From NCBI RefSeq assembly GCF_029846175.1, contig NZ_JARWAC010000016.1:310001-374000 (forward strand): DNA of 64,000 nucleotides. Direction: 5' to 3'. The notes beneath the pieces were generated by a model that was not told the DNA's origin, ran no database searches, and saw only the letters and a program-made list of their open reading frames with translations. Both the position numbers and the translations under genes were made by a program. Shown in pieces: positions 7,073 to 14,412 of the stretch. The stretch's first letter is position 1; the number at the start of each line of letters is the position of its first letter. The DNA comes from Sphaerisporangium sp. TRM90804. Its GTDB lineage: Bacteria > Actinomycetota > Actinomycetes > Streptosporangiales > Streptosporangiaceae.

Positions 7073-9028
7073 TCAACGCGGATCGGCCGGTCGTCCGCCG
7101 GGCCCGAGGTGGCCGTCGACCAGGCCGGCCAAGCCCGCCCTGACCAGGCTCTCGCCCAGGGCGGCGGTCTCCCGCAGCGCGTCCTGCAGGGCCTGCAGCT
7201 CGCGGAACGCGGCCCCGTAGGCCCGCTGCTCGTCCAGCGACAGCCTGGGGATCCGCGCGCGGCGCGCGTCGACGCGGCTGCCGCCGCCGGGATGCGACCG
7301 GTTCGCCCCCGAGACGCCGGCGAAGCGCAGGCATCCCGCCAGGAAGTCGGGGTCCAGCCGGTCGGGGTCGACGCGGTAGAGGTGCAGGTGGGGCCCGAGC
7401 ACGGCCCCGCCCTCTGTGACGGCGCGCGCGGCGCCGTCCAGCGCGGTGACCGCGGCCACGACGTCCCCGGGCTCCAGGGTGACCAGCCCCGGGCCGGGTG
7501 ACGTGCGGCCCGTGGGCGGCCCGCCGCGCGTGAGGTCGCCCGAGGTCAGCACCGGCACCTCGCCGGTGTCGACGGCCAGCTTGGGCGGCCCCTGCAGGAC
7601 GGTGACCAGGCCCGCCCTGACCAGCTCGGCGACGCTGGCGCTGGGCAGGTCACGCCCCCGGGGCAGGACGGAGAGGTCGGGTGCCGCGCCGGTGAGCGAG
7701 ACGGTCGAGGCGCGGAACCGGTCGCGCAGCGCGCCGAAGCCCGGCTCGGCGTCCTCGCCGGCCCGGCGCGGGCGGTGCCGGGCCGGGGTGAGGTCGACCT
7801 CGTCGTCGAGCAGGTCGATGATGCGCACCGCGCGACTGGCGCCCGGCAGCGCGGACTCCGGGTCGGCCGAGAAGGCGCGCCAGGCCGGCTCGACGGCCGC
7901 GAGGTCGTCGGCGGCGTCCATCATCAGCACCACCGAGGGCGGGCGCGCGCCCGGCTCCGGGCGGCGCAGCAGCCACAGGTCGGGGCCGCCCGGCGCCAGC
8001 GCCACCACCGCCCGCAGCGCGCCCGCGCGCAGCAGGTTGCCCCGGATGCGCTTCCCCGCGCGCCGGCCGGCCGCGGCGGCCGGCATGAGGACGGCCACCA
8101 GGCCGCCGGGCCGGGCGTGGGCGAGGCAGTGCTGCACCCAGGCCAGCTCCGGCTCGCCGCGCGGCGGCAGGCCGTACTCCCAGCGCGGGTCGCCGGTCAG
8201 CTCCTCGTAGCCCCACGCCCGCTCGTTGAACGGCGGGTCGCACAGCACCACGTCGGCGCGCGCGCCGGCGAAGCCGTCGTGCCGCAGGGAGTCGCCGGCG
8301 ACGACACGCGCGGGGGCGTCGCGCAGCAGCAGCCGCACGGCGGTCAGCACCGCGGCCGTCTCGCCGAGGTCCTGCCCGAGAACGCCGGTGGCCCGGCCGG
8401 CGAAGGGCACCAGCAGGGCGCCGACGCCGCAGGCCGGGTCGAGGACGGTGCCGCGTTCGGGGCCGGCCAGCCGCGCCATGAGGCCGGCCACCTCGGGGCG
8501 GGTGACGGCGAGCTGCCGCGAGTGGGCCTCGGCGTAGCGCTCGCACAGCAGCTCGAAGGCGGCGAGCGGCCCCTGGTCCGCGGCGAGGTCGGCCAGGAGG
8601 CGGAACAGCCGCGCGTCGATCGGCCGCAGGTCGACCGGCCCGGGCAGGTCGCTGGTGGCCGTCGCCGCGGCCTCGCGCAGACGCGCGGCGGGGTCGGGGC
8701 CGCGCGCGATCTTCTGCCAGCCGTCGGGGTCGCGCCGCAGGTACAGCAGGAACGTCCCGGCGCCGGCGACGAGCTCGCCGAGCCGGAGGTCGTCGCCCGC
8801 GGCGCGCAGCCGCTGCCAGACGCGGTCGCCGGGCGACATGGCGTACTGCTTGCCGTTGCGGCGCAGCCAGGCCTCGATCTCGGGAAGGGAGAACAGCGGG
8901 CTGGCCGCCGTACCGCCGACGGGCTGGGGGAAGTCGTCGTGGCGGCGGCGCCAGTTGCTCACGGCCGCGCGGCCGACGTCGGCGAGCCGGGCGATGTCGC
9001 CGGCGTTCAGCGTGGCGTCGTGTCCCAT
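7073..9028 (-). CDS. HTH - N6-adenine DNA methylase - HsdS-like specificity domain fusion
   Basis: The 651-residue protein starts with a helix-turn-helix-like segment (DIARLADVGRAAVSNWRRRH). It continues into an HsdM-type methyltransferase domain with motif I DPACGVGALL at about 197-206 (AdoMet binding) and motif IV DPPF at about 264-267. The DPPF replaces the commoner NPPF/NPPY. The C-terminal third (LPSASVAELV, VPVLTSGDLTRG, LEPGDVVAAV, then a helix ending LVDGHLG) resembles a type I HsdS target-recognition half. It would modify adenines in DNA; no nuclease or HsdR subunit is fused or adjacent. ATG 9028 has only GGGAG 13 nt upstream; a GTG at 9055 is an alternative. It probably shares an mRNA with the downstream kinase. 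Confidence 0.8.
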   Translation of the reverse strand: MGHDATLNAGDIARLADVGRAAVSNWRRRHDDFPQPVGGTAASPLFSLPEIEAWLRRNGKQYAMSPGDRVWQRLRAAGDDLRLGELVAGAGTFLLYLRRDPDGWQKIARGPDPAARLREAAATATSDLPGPVDLRPIDARLFRLLADLAADQGPLAAFELLCERYAEAHSRQLAVTRPEVAGLMARLAGPERGTVLDPACGVGALLVPFAGRATGVLGQDLGETAAVLTAVRLLLRDAPARVVAGDSLRHDGFAGARADVVLCDPPFNERAWGYEELTGDPRWEYGLPPRGEPELAWVQHCLAHARPGGLVAVLMPAAAAGRRAGKRIRGNLLRAGALRAVVALAPGGPDLWLLRRPEPGARPPSVVLMMDAADDLAAVEPAWRAFSADPESALPGASRAVRIIDLLDDEVDLTPARHRPRRAGEDAEPGFGALRDRFRASTVSLTGAAPDLSVLPRGRDLPSASVAELVRAGLVTVLQGPPKLAVDTGEVPVLTSGDLTRGGPPTGRTSPGPGLVTLEPGDVVAAVTALDGAARAVTEGGAVLGPHLHLYRVDPDRLDPDFLAGCLRFAGVSGANRSHPGGGSRVDARRARIPRLSLDEQRAYGAAFRELQALQDALRETAALGESLVRAGLAGLVDGHLGPGGRPADPR

Positions 9029-9103
9029 CGGCGTCGGATCTCCCTGCTGTACCACGGCACCCCCAAAGCTCCCCCGGGGTCAGAGTAGTCCACCATGCGG
9101 CGA

Positions 9104-9157
9104 CGATCCACAAATTCAATGCTTGTGAAGTGTTTCAACCAATGATTTACTGAGGTC
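9104..9157. promoter_or_regulatory. AT-rich divergent promoter between methylase and PP2C genes
   Basis: This short interval is much more AT-rich than its surroundings. Rightward, TTGTGA (9123-9128) and TTTACT (9146-9151) are spaced 17 bp and lie just before the ATG at 9158. Leftward, TTGAAA with a 17-bp spacer and ATTTGT is a weaker pair. Hexamer matches are partial. Confidence 0.4.
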
Positions 9158-9895
9158 ATGTCAAACAACGTGTCGTTCACGCTGCGATACGCGGCTCGCA
9201 CCGACGTAGGCCTGCGCCGCCAGCGGAACGAGGACTCGGTGTACGCCGGCCCTCGCCTGCTCGCCGTGGCGGACGGGATGGGCGGGCACAGTCACGGCGA
9301 GGTGGCCAGCGCCACCGTCATCGCCGCGCTGTCGTCGCTGGACGGCGAACCTCCGGGCGCCGACCCTCTCGGCACGCTGGAGGTGGCGATCACGGAGGCC
9401 GGCCACCGACTGAAGGATATGGCCGGAAGCGATCCCAAGCTGACGGGAATGGGCACAACGCTGACCGCCATGCTGTGGGACGGCATGCGCTTCGCGCTGG
9501 CCCACATCGGCGACTCGCGGGCCTACATGCTGCGCGACGGCAGCCTCTACCAGATCACCCGCGACCACACGCTCGTGCAGTCGCTGGTGGACGACGGCCA
9601 GATGACCGCCGAGCAGGCCGCCGCCCACCCCCGCCGCTCCCTGCTGATGCGGGCGCTCGGCGGGAGCGGGTCGGTCGAGCCCGACCTGTCGATGCGCGAG
9701 GCCAGGGCGGGCGACCGCTACCTCGTGTGCTCCGACGGGCTGAGCGGGGTGGTGGGGCCGCAGGCGCTGCACGAGACGCTCACCGGCTTCGACGATCTCG
9801 GCGCCGCCGCCGACCGCCTCATCCAGCTCGCCCGCGACGGGGGCGGTCCCGACAACATCACCTGCGTCGTCGCCGAGGTCCCGGCGAGCACCTGA
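9158..9895 (+). CDS. PP2C-type Ser/Thr protein phosphatase
   Basis: The 245-residue soluble protein has the complete bacterial PP2C core. RQRNEDSVY supplies the N-terminal metal-binding ED pair, followed by VADGMGGHSHGE, the GMGTTLTAM strand, HIGDSRAYMLRDG, VCSDGLSGVV and the C-terminal GGPDNITCVVAEV with the last metal ligand. It would remove phosphate from Ser/Thr residues using Mn2+ or Mg2+. There is no membrane anchor. It is divergent from the methylase-kinase pair and is the natural antagonist of the kinase encoded at 6103-6996. The start is ATG 9158 with GAGG two bases upstream, so translation may be partly leaderless. Confidence 0.92.
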   Translation: MSNNVSFTLRYAARTDVGLRRQRNEDSVYAGPRLLAVADGMGGHSHGEVASATVIAALSSLDGEPPGADPLGTLEVAITEAGHRLKDMAGSDPKLTGMGTTLTAMLWDGMRFALAHIGDSRAYMLRDGSLYQITRDHTLVQSLVDDGQMTAEQAAAHPRRSLLMRALGGSGSVEPDLSMREARAGDRYLVCSDGLSGVVGPQALHETLTGFDDLGAAADRLIQLARDGGGPDNITCVVAEVPAST

Positions 9896-9986
9896 GCGCC
9901 CGCCGGCGGTCGTCCGGTGGCGTCATGTGGGGTCTACGTGGGGCCGAGTCCGTTCAAAGCCGCACAAAGCGGGTAGCCGCTCTGCC

Positions 9987-10880
9987 GTGCCCAGAGCCGC
10001 AGTGATCGCGAACCCGCTCCGAGTCCCCGACTCGGCCGCCCACCGTGCCGAGGTGGCCGCCGAGCTGGCGCGCCTCGGCTGGGACGAGCCCTTGTGGTTC
10101 GACACCACCGCCGAGGACGCCGGCGTCGGCATGACCAGGAAGGCGCTGGCCGAGGGGGTCGACCTCGTCTTCTCCTCCGGCGGCGACGGCACCGTCCGCG
10201 CCTGCGCCGAGGCGCTCATGGACACCGGGGTGCCGCTGGCCCTGCTGTTCGGCGGCACCGGCAACCTGCTCGCCCGCAACCTCGGCCTGCCCATCGGGAT
10301 CCCCGACGCGATCCGCGTCGGCGTCGAGGGCGAGACCCGGGCCATCGACGTCGGCATGCTGGACGACCTGCCCTTCGTCGTGATGGCTGGGCTCGGGCTG
10401 GACGCCGCCATGGCCGACAGCACCACCACGGAGGCCAAGCGGCGCATCGGCTGGCTCGCCTACGTGGGCGGGGTGCTGCGCCACATCGCCGACCGCCCCT
10501 TCCGCGCGACGATCCGCCTCGACGGGCGCGCGCCGATCCGCAGGCGGGCGCGCATGGTGCTGGTCGGCAACGTCGGGCAGCTCCAGGGCGGCCTTCGCCT
10601 GCTGCCCGAGGCGGCCCCCGACGACGGCCTGCTCGACGTGCTGGTGCTCACCCCGCGCACGCCGATGGACTGGCTGCGCGTGGTCGGCCACGTCGTGACC
10701 CGCTCCAAGGGGCACGAGCCGCGCGCCGAGCGCTACACCGCGTCCCGCGTCTCGATCGCCGTGAGCCCCGCCGTGCTGTCGGAGTGCGACGGCGACCCGG
10801 TCGGGCACCGCGGCGAGGTGACCGTGACGACCAGGCCCAAGGCGCTGCTGCTGCGCACGCCCCGGGAAACGGAGGACTGA
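9987..10880 (+). CDS. Diacylglycerol kinase-family lipid kinase (YegS/DgkB type)
   Basis: The roughly 297-residue protein shows the lipid-kinase ATP site SSGGDGTVRACAEAL followed by LFGGTGNLLARNLGLP, then the FVVMAGLGLDAAM region and the C-terminal beta-sandwich. This family phosphorylates diacylglycerol or related lipids at the inner membrane face, feeding phosphatidic acid. The start is uncertain: GTG 9987 (PRAAVIANPL follows) fits the family N-terminus; a GTG at 9927 would add 20 unsupported residues. It leads a tight cluster with a YihY/BrkB membrane protein and two PAP2 phosphatases, which suggests phospholipid or lipid-linked envelope metabolism. The downstream gene starts 2 bp after its stop. 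Confidence 0.85.
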   Translation: MPRAAVIANPLRVPDSAAHRAEVAAELARLGWDEPLWFDTTAEDAGVGMTRKALAEGVDLVFSSGGDGTVRACAEALMDTGVPLALLFGGTGNLLARNLGLPIGIPDAIRVGVEGETRAIDVGMLDDLPFVVMAGLGLDAAMADSTTTEAKRRIGWLAYVGGVLRHIADRPFRATIRLDGRAPIRRRARMVLVGNVGQLQGGLRLLPEAAPDDGLLDVLVLTPRTPMDWLRVVGHVVTRSKGHEPRAERYTASRVSIAVSPAVLSECDGDPVGHRGEVTVTTRPKALLLRTPRETED

Positions 10881-10882
10881 CC

Positions 10883-11905
10883 TTGAGCAGCGCGTCGAGG
10901 GTCCCCGAGACCAGGACGATGAGCGGCGAGGAGCTGAGCGCCGACGAGGCGTGGGCGACGCTGCGCAACTACGGCGGCTGGCACCTGGTGCGTGACTCCT
11001 TCATCCGCTTCAGGTACGCCGACGGCTTCAGCCACTCGCGCGCCCTGGCGTTCCAGATCTGCCTCGCCCTCATCCCGGGCGTCATCGCCGCCGTCGGGCT
11101 CAGCACCGAGCTGAAGCAACAGCGCCTCGGGGAGGCCGTCCAGCTCGCGATCCGCCACTTCAGCCCCGGCTCCGGGGAGAAGGTGATCAAGGACGCGCTC
11201 GCCGTGAGCGAGCGCCACGCCGGCGACGGCGGCGCCATCGCCCTGTGGGCGGGCCTGATCACCGCCCTGGTCGGCCTCACCACCGCCATGGCCCAGATCG
11301 AGCGCGGGGCCAACCGCATCTACGGCGTCGAGCGGGACAGCCCGGTTCTGCGCAAATACGGCAAAGCCGTGGTCATGGCCGTCACCGCGGGCTCGTTCAT
11401 GACGCTCGGGTTCGCCATCATGGTGGGAGGGAACACCGTCGGCGAGGCGTTCGCCGAGGTCTACGGCTGGGGCACGACGGCCGAGAGGGCGTGGGCCCTG
11501 CTGCGCTGGCCCGCCGGGTTCCTGCTCGCCGTGCTGTCGGCGTCCGTCCTGTTCCGCGCGGCGCCCCGCCGCAAGCAGCCGGGCCACACCTGGCTGGCCG
11601 TCGGGGCCGTGGTGTCGCTGGCGCTGTGGACGACGTTCAGCTGGGGGCTCTCGTTCTACATCGAGAACACCGACTCGTTCGGCGTGACCTACGGGCCGCT
11701 GACCGCCGTGGTCGCCCTGCTTCTGTGGTCGCTGTTCAGCTCGGTGGCGCTGTTCCTGGGGCTGGCCTTCTCGGCGCAGCTCGAAGCCGTCCGCGCCGGC
11801 CACAGCACCCCCAACAAGCCTGACACCGGCGCGCGGGAAGGCTCCGGCGAGGGGTCCGGCGACCACGCCGGGCCCGTGCCAGAGTCGGTACGGAGCGCGC
11901 CATGA
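10883..11905 (+). CDS. YihY/BrkB-family membrane protein
   Basis: The 340-residue protein has the YihY layout: an N-terminal region ending in YADGFSHSRALAFQICLALIP (SRALAFQICLALIPG is the characteristic first segment), then five to six hydrophobic helices, including ALWAGLITALVGLTTAM, AVVMAVTAGSFMTLGFA and YGPLTAVVALLLWSLFSSV. The tail is hydrophilic. The family has often been mis-called RNase BN; its real role is unknown, probably envelope transport. I chose TTG 10883 because GGAGG lies seven bases upstream; ATG 10919 has a weaker site. It sits between a lipid kinase and PAP2 phosphatases and overlaps the next gene by ATGA. Confidence 0.82.
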   Translation: MSSASRVPETRTMSGEELSADEAWATLRNYGGWHLVRDSFIRFRYADGFSHSRALAFQICLALIPGVIAAVGLSTELKQQRLGEAVQLAIRHFSPGSGEKVIKDALAVSERHAGDGGAIALWAGLITALVGLTTAMAQIERGANRIYGVERDSPVLRKYGKAVVMAVTAGSFMTLGFAIMVGGNTVGEAFAEVYGWGTTAERAWALLRWPAGFLLAVLSASVLFRAAPRRKQPGHTWLAVGAVVSLALWTTFSWGLSFYIENTDSFGVTYGPLTAVVALLLWSLFSSVALFLGLAFSAQLEAVRAGHSTPNKPDTGAREGSGEGSGDHAGPVPESVRSAP

Positions 11906-12831
11906 CGAGCACGCTGAGTCGCCGGCACTCGCGGAGTGGCCGGTCGGGGAGGTGGAGCATGTTCCGTACGAGAGGTCTGTCGGGCAGGCGCGGATGGCCG
12001 CGGCTCCTGGGAGGGCGGGGACCGTCGCGGCGGCCGTCCGGTCGCTGGTTCGGCAGGCGTGCCGACCCCGACGCCCGGCTCGGCCTGCGTCTCACGCTCG
12101 CCGCGGGCGCCGCCTTCCTCGTGCTGATCCCGTTCACCCTCCTGCTGGTGCTGGTGGAGACCTCCTTCGAGCCGCTGCACCGGTTCGACAAGGACGTGGC
12201 GGCCTCCCTGCACGCGTACGCGCTGGACAACCCCGGGTGGGTGACGTTCCTGCACCTGTGGACCAACGTGTTCGGCCCCGAGACCTGGCGGGTGCTGGTC
12301 GTGCTCGCGGCGGTCTGGCTGGTCCACCGGCGCGCCCCCCGGCTGGCGGCCTGGGCGGTGACGACCATCGTCGTCGGCGGGCTGCTCGGGCTGCTGCTCA
12401 AGGTCGTCGTGGCCAGGGCCCGGCCGCACCTGCCCGACCCGGTCGCGCTCGCGCCCGGCGCCTCCTTCCCCTCCGGGCACGCGCTCAACGCGACCCTCGG
12501 CGTCGGGGTGCTCATGCTGTTGTTCCTGCCGATCATGAGCCGCCGCGTGCGTGCGATCGCGTGGGCGGCCGGTGTCGTGATCGTGGTGGGCGTGGCCTAC
12601 ACCCGGGTCGCGCTCGGCGTGCACTGGGTCAGCGACGTGACGGCGGGCGTCGTGCTCGGCGTCGCGGTCGTCGCGGCGACCGCGGCCGGCTTCGAGACCT
12701 GGCGACGTGAACTCGGCCGCCTTCCCTCCACGCCGCACCTGGACGGTGTGGAGCCGGAGGCCGACGAAGACATCTCCCCGACCTCCCCCAACCCCCCGAA
12801 GGGAAGCCGATATGGCGGTCACCGACACTAG
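11902..12831 (+). CDS. PAP2-family membrane phosphatase (first copy)
   Basis: This 309-residue protein has a basic N-terminal cytoplasmic stretch of about 60 residues, then six hydrophobic segments. The three PAP2 signature motifs are present: KVVVARARPHLPDP, SFPSGHALN, and RVALGVHWVSDVTAG with its catalytic His and Asp. It would dephosphorylate phosphatidic acid, undecaprenyl pyrophosphate or a related lipid on the outer membrane leaflet. The ATG overlaps the YihY stop as ATGA, so the genes are translationally coupled. Its C-terminus overlaps the start of a second PAP2 gene by 20 bp. Confidence 0.88.
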   Translation: MTSTLSRRHSRSGRSGRWSMFRTRGLSGRRGWPRLLGGRGPSRRPSGRWFGRRADPDARLGLRLTLAAGAAFLVLIPFTLLLVLVETSFEPLHRFDKDVAASLHAYALDNPGWVTFLHLWTNVFGPETWRVLVVLAAVWLVHRRAPRLAAWAVTTIVVGGLLGLLLKVVVARARPHLPDPVALAPGASFPSGHALNATLGVGVLMLLFLPIMSRRVRAIAWAAGVVIVVGVAYTRVALGVHWVSDVTAGVVLGVAVVAATAAGFETWRRELGRLPSTPHLDGVEPEADEDISPTSPNPPKGSRYGGHRH

Positions 12832-13549
12832 AGTGACGGCGCGTGGTACCGACCGGCACGAGCGGCTGGCCGGAGTGCTGCGCCTCATACTGTTGCCCCT
12901 GGTGCTGCTCGCCACGGCGACGCTGAGCGTCGGATGGCTGATCACCAGGCCCCTGCACGGCGCCGTCTCCCAGGAGGCGGAGGTGAGCCGGGAGATCGCC
13001 GCCGACCGCACCCCGCTGCTGAACACGCTCACCGACCTCGGGTCGAGCCTGTCGGACACCCCGGTGATCGTCGTGCTCACGGCCATCGCCGCCATCGTGT
13101 TCCGGCTGGTCTTCAAGCGCTGGCGCGAGTCGGTGTTCATCGTGGTCGCCGTCTGGTCGCAGAGCCTGGTCTTCCTGCTGACCACCGTGTTCATCGAGCG
13201 TCCCCGGCCCGAGGTGCACCGCCTGGACCCCGCGCCGCCCACCTCCAGCTTCCCCTCCGGCCACACCAGCGCCGCGGTCGGCTTCTACGTCGGCATGGCG
13301 CTGGTGCTCACCCTGCACGCGCATCGCCACACCGTGCTCAAGGCGCTGCTGTGGACGGTCGGGCTCGCGGCCCCGCTGATCGTGGCCTCCTCCCGGCTCT
13401 ACCGGGGCATGCACTTCCTCACCGACGTGACCTGGGGGCTGATCCTCGGCGCCGTCTGCGTCGCCGTGGCCGGCCACGCGATCCTCGGCACGCCGCTGTT
13501 TCCCGGAGGCCGCCGAAGGCTCACCGGCGGCGCCAAGGCGCGGGCCTAG
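12812..13549 (+). CDS. PAP2-family membrane phosphatase (second copy)
   Basis: The 245-residue protein carries FIERPRPEVHRLDP, SSFPSGHTSAA and SRLYRGMHFLTDVTWG, the three PAP2 catalytic motifs, among hydrophobic helices. ATG 12812 is preceded by GAAGGGA inside the end of the previous coding region. It differs enough from the adjacent PAP2 protein that the pair is not a recent duplication; each may act on a different lipid phosphate. It ends the lipid operon. Confidence 0.88.
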   Translation: MAVTDTRVTARGTDRHERLAGVLRLILLPLVLLATATLSVGWLITRPLHGAVSQEAEVSREIAADRTPLLNTLTDLGSSLSDTPVIVVLTAIAAIVFRLVFKRWRESVFIVVAVWSQSLVFLLTTVFIERPRPEVHRLDPAPPTSSFPSGHTSAAVGFYVGMALVLTLHAHRHTVLKALLWTVGLAAPLIVASSRLYRGMHFLTDVTWGLILGAVCVAVAGHAILGTPLFPGGRRRLTGGAKARA

Positions 13550-13664
13550 CGGACCGCCCCGCGCCCCTCGCGGGCGAACCGTCGGATCACGGCCGTAGCC
13601 TGGAGTGTGGGGGCCCGGCCGTGATCCGCACTTCGCCCGGTTCTCCCAGATGGGGCGGCGGCGC

Positions 13665-14333
13665 ATGACCAAGATCCTCGTTGTCGACGACGAACCACAG
13701 CTCCTGCGGGCGCTGCGGATCAACCTGGTGGCGCGCCACTACGACGTCGAGGTCGCCCGTGACGGCGGCACGGCCCTGCGCCACGCCGCCGGCTGGCACC
13801 CCGATCTGGTCGTGCTCGACCTCGGCCTTCCCGACATCGACGGCGTGGACGTCATCCACGGCCTGCGCGGCTGGACCAGCGTGCCGATCATCGTGCTGTC
13901 GGGCCGCTCGGGCAGCGACGACAAGGTGGACGCCCTGGACGCCGGGGCCGACGACTACGTCACCAAGCCCTTCGGCATCGACGAGCTGCTCGCCAGGATC
14001 CGCGCCGTGACCCGGCGCTCCACCGGCCACGATGCCGAGCTCGCCGAGATCGAGATCGGCGGGCGCAGCGTCGACCTGGTGAACATGACCGTCTCCGGCG
14101 GGGTGCGGCTCACGCCCACCGAGTGGCGGCTGCTGGCGATCCTGCTGCGCGACCCCGGCAAGCTGATCACCCAGCGCCGCCTGCTGACGGAGGTCTGGGG
14201 CGACGCCTACGTCAAGGAGACCCACTACCTGCGCCAGTACATGGCACAGCTCCGCCGCAAGCTCGAGCCCGACCCCGCGCGCCCCCGCCACCTGCTCACC
14301 GAGCCCGGCATGGGCTACCGCTTCCAGCCGTAG
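13665..14333 (+). CDS. OmpR/PhoB-family response regulator, KdpE-like, without an adjacent sensor kinase
   Basis: The 222-residue protein has a receiver domain starting MTKILVVDDEPQLL, with acidic pocket D8/D9, phospho-acceptor D52 (VVLDLGLPDIDG) and YVTKPFGIDELLARI lysine. A C-terminal winged helix follows (LTPTEWRLLAILLRDPGKL, RLLTEVWGDAYVKETHYLRQ, and the tail PGMGYRFQP). The THYLRQYMAQLRRKLE stretch is typical of KdpE, the regulator of the potassium-uptake operon. No kdpD or kdpFABC is in the window, so the assignment rests on sequence alone. ATG 13665 fits the domain edge; an ATG at 13650 is possible. Confidence 0.82.
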   Translation: MTKILVVDDEPQLLRALRINLVARHYDVEVARDGGTALRHAAGWHPDLVVLDLGLPDIDGVDVIHGLRGWTSVPIIVLSGRSGSDDKVDALDAGADDYVTKPFGIDELLARIRAVTRRSTGHDAELAEIEIGGRSVDLVNMTVSGGVRLTPTEWRLLAILLRDPGKLITQRRLLTEVWGDAYVKETHYLRQYMAQLRRKLEPDPARPRHLLTEPGMGYRFQP

Positions 14334-14356
14334 GCGCGGGGGCCCGCCACGACGGC

Positions 14357-14379
14357 CCGCGCGGGCGGCGCCCGCGCGG
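14357..14379. terminator. Bidirectional hairpin between convergent regulator and recQ genes
   Basis: A perfect 10-bp GC stem (CCGCGCGGGC paired with GCCCGCGCGG) has a 3-nt loop and lies between the two converging stops. There is no U-tract, which is usual for actinomycete terminators. Confidence 0.6.
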
Positions 14380-14412
14380 CGGGCCCGGGGCCGCCGGGCC
14401 CGCCGGGGCCGG

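Noticed and set aside
6103-9895. Complete Pgl/BREX system
   Set aside because: Kinase and methylase are present, but there is no PglZ phosphatase, PglY ATPase or BrxC-like gene, and the methylase is an HsdM-HsdS fusion rather than PglX.
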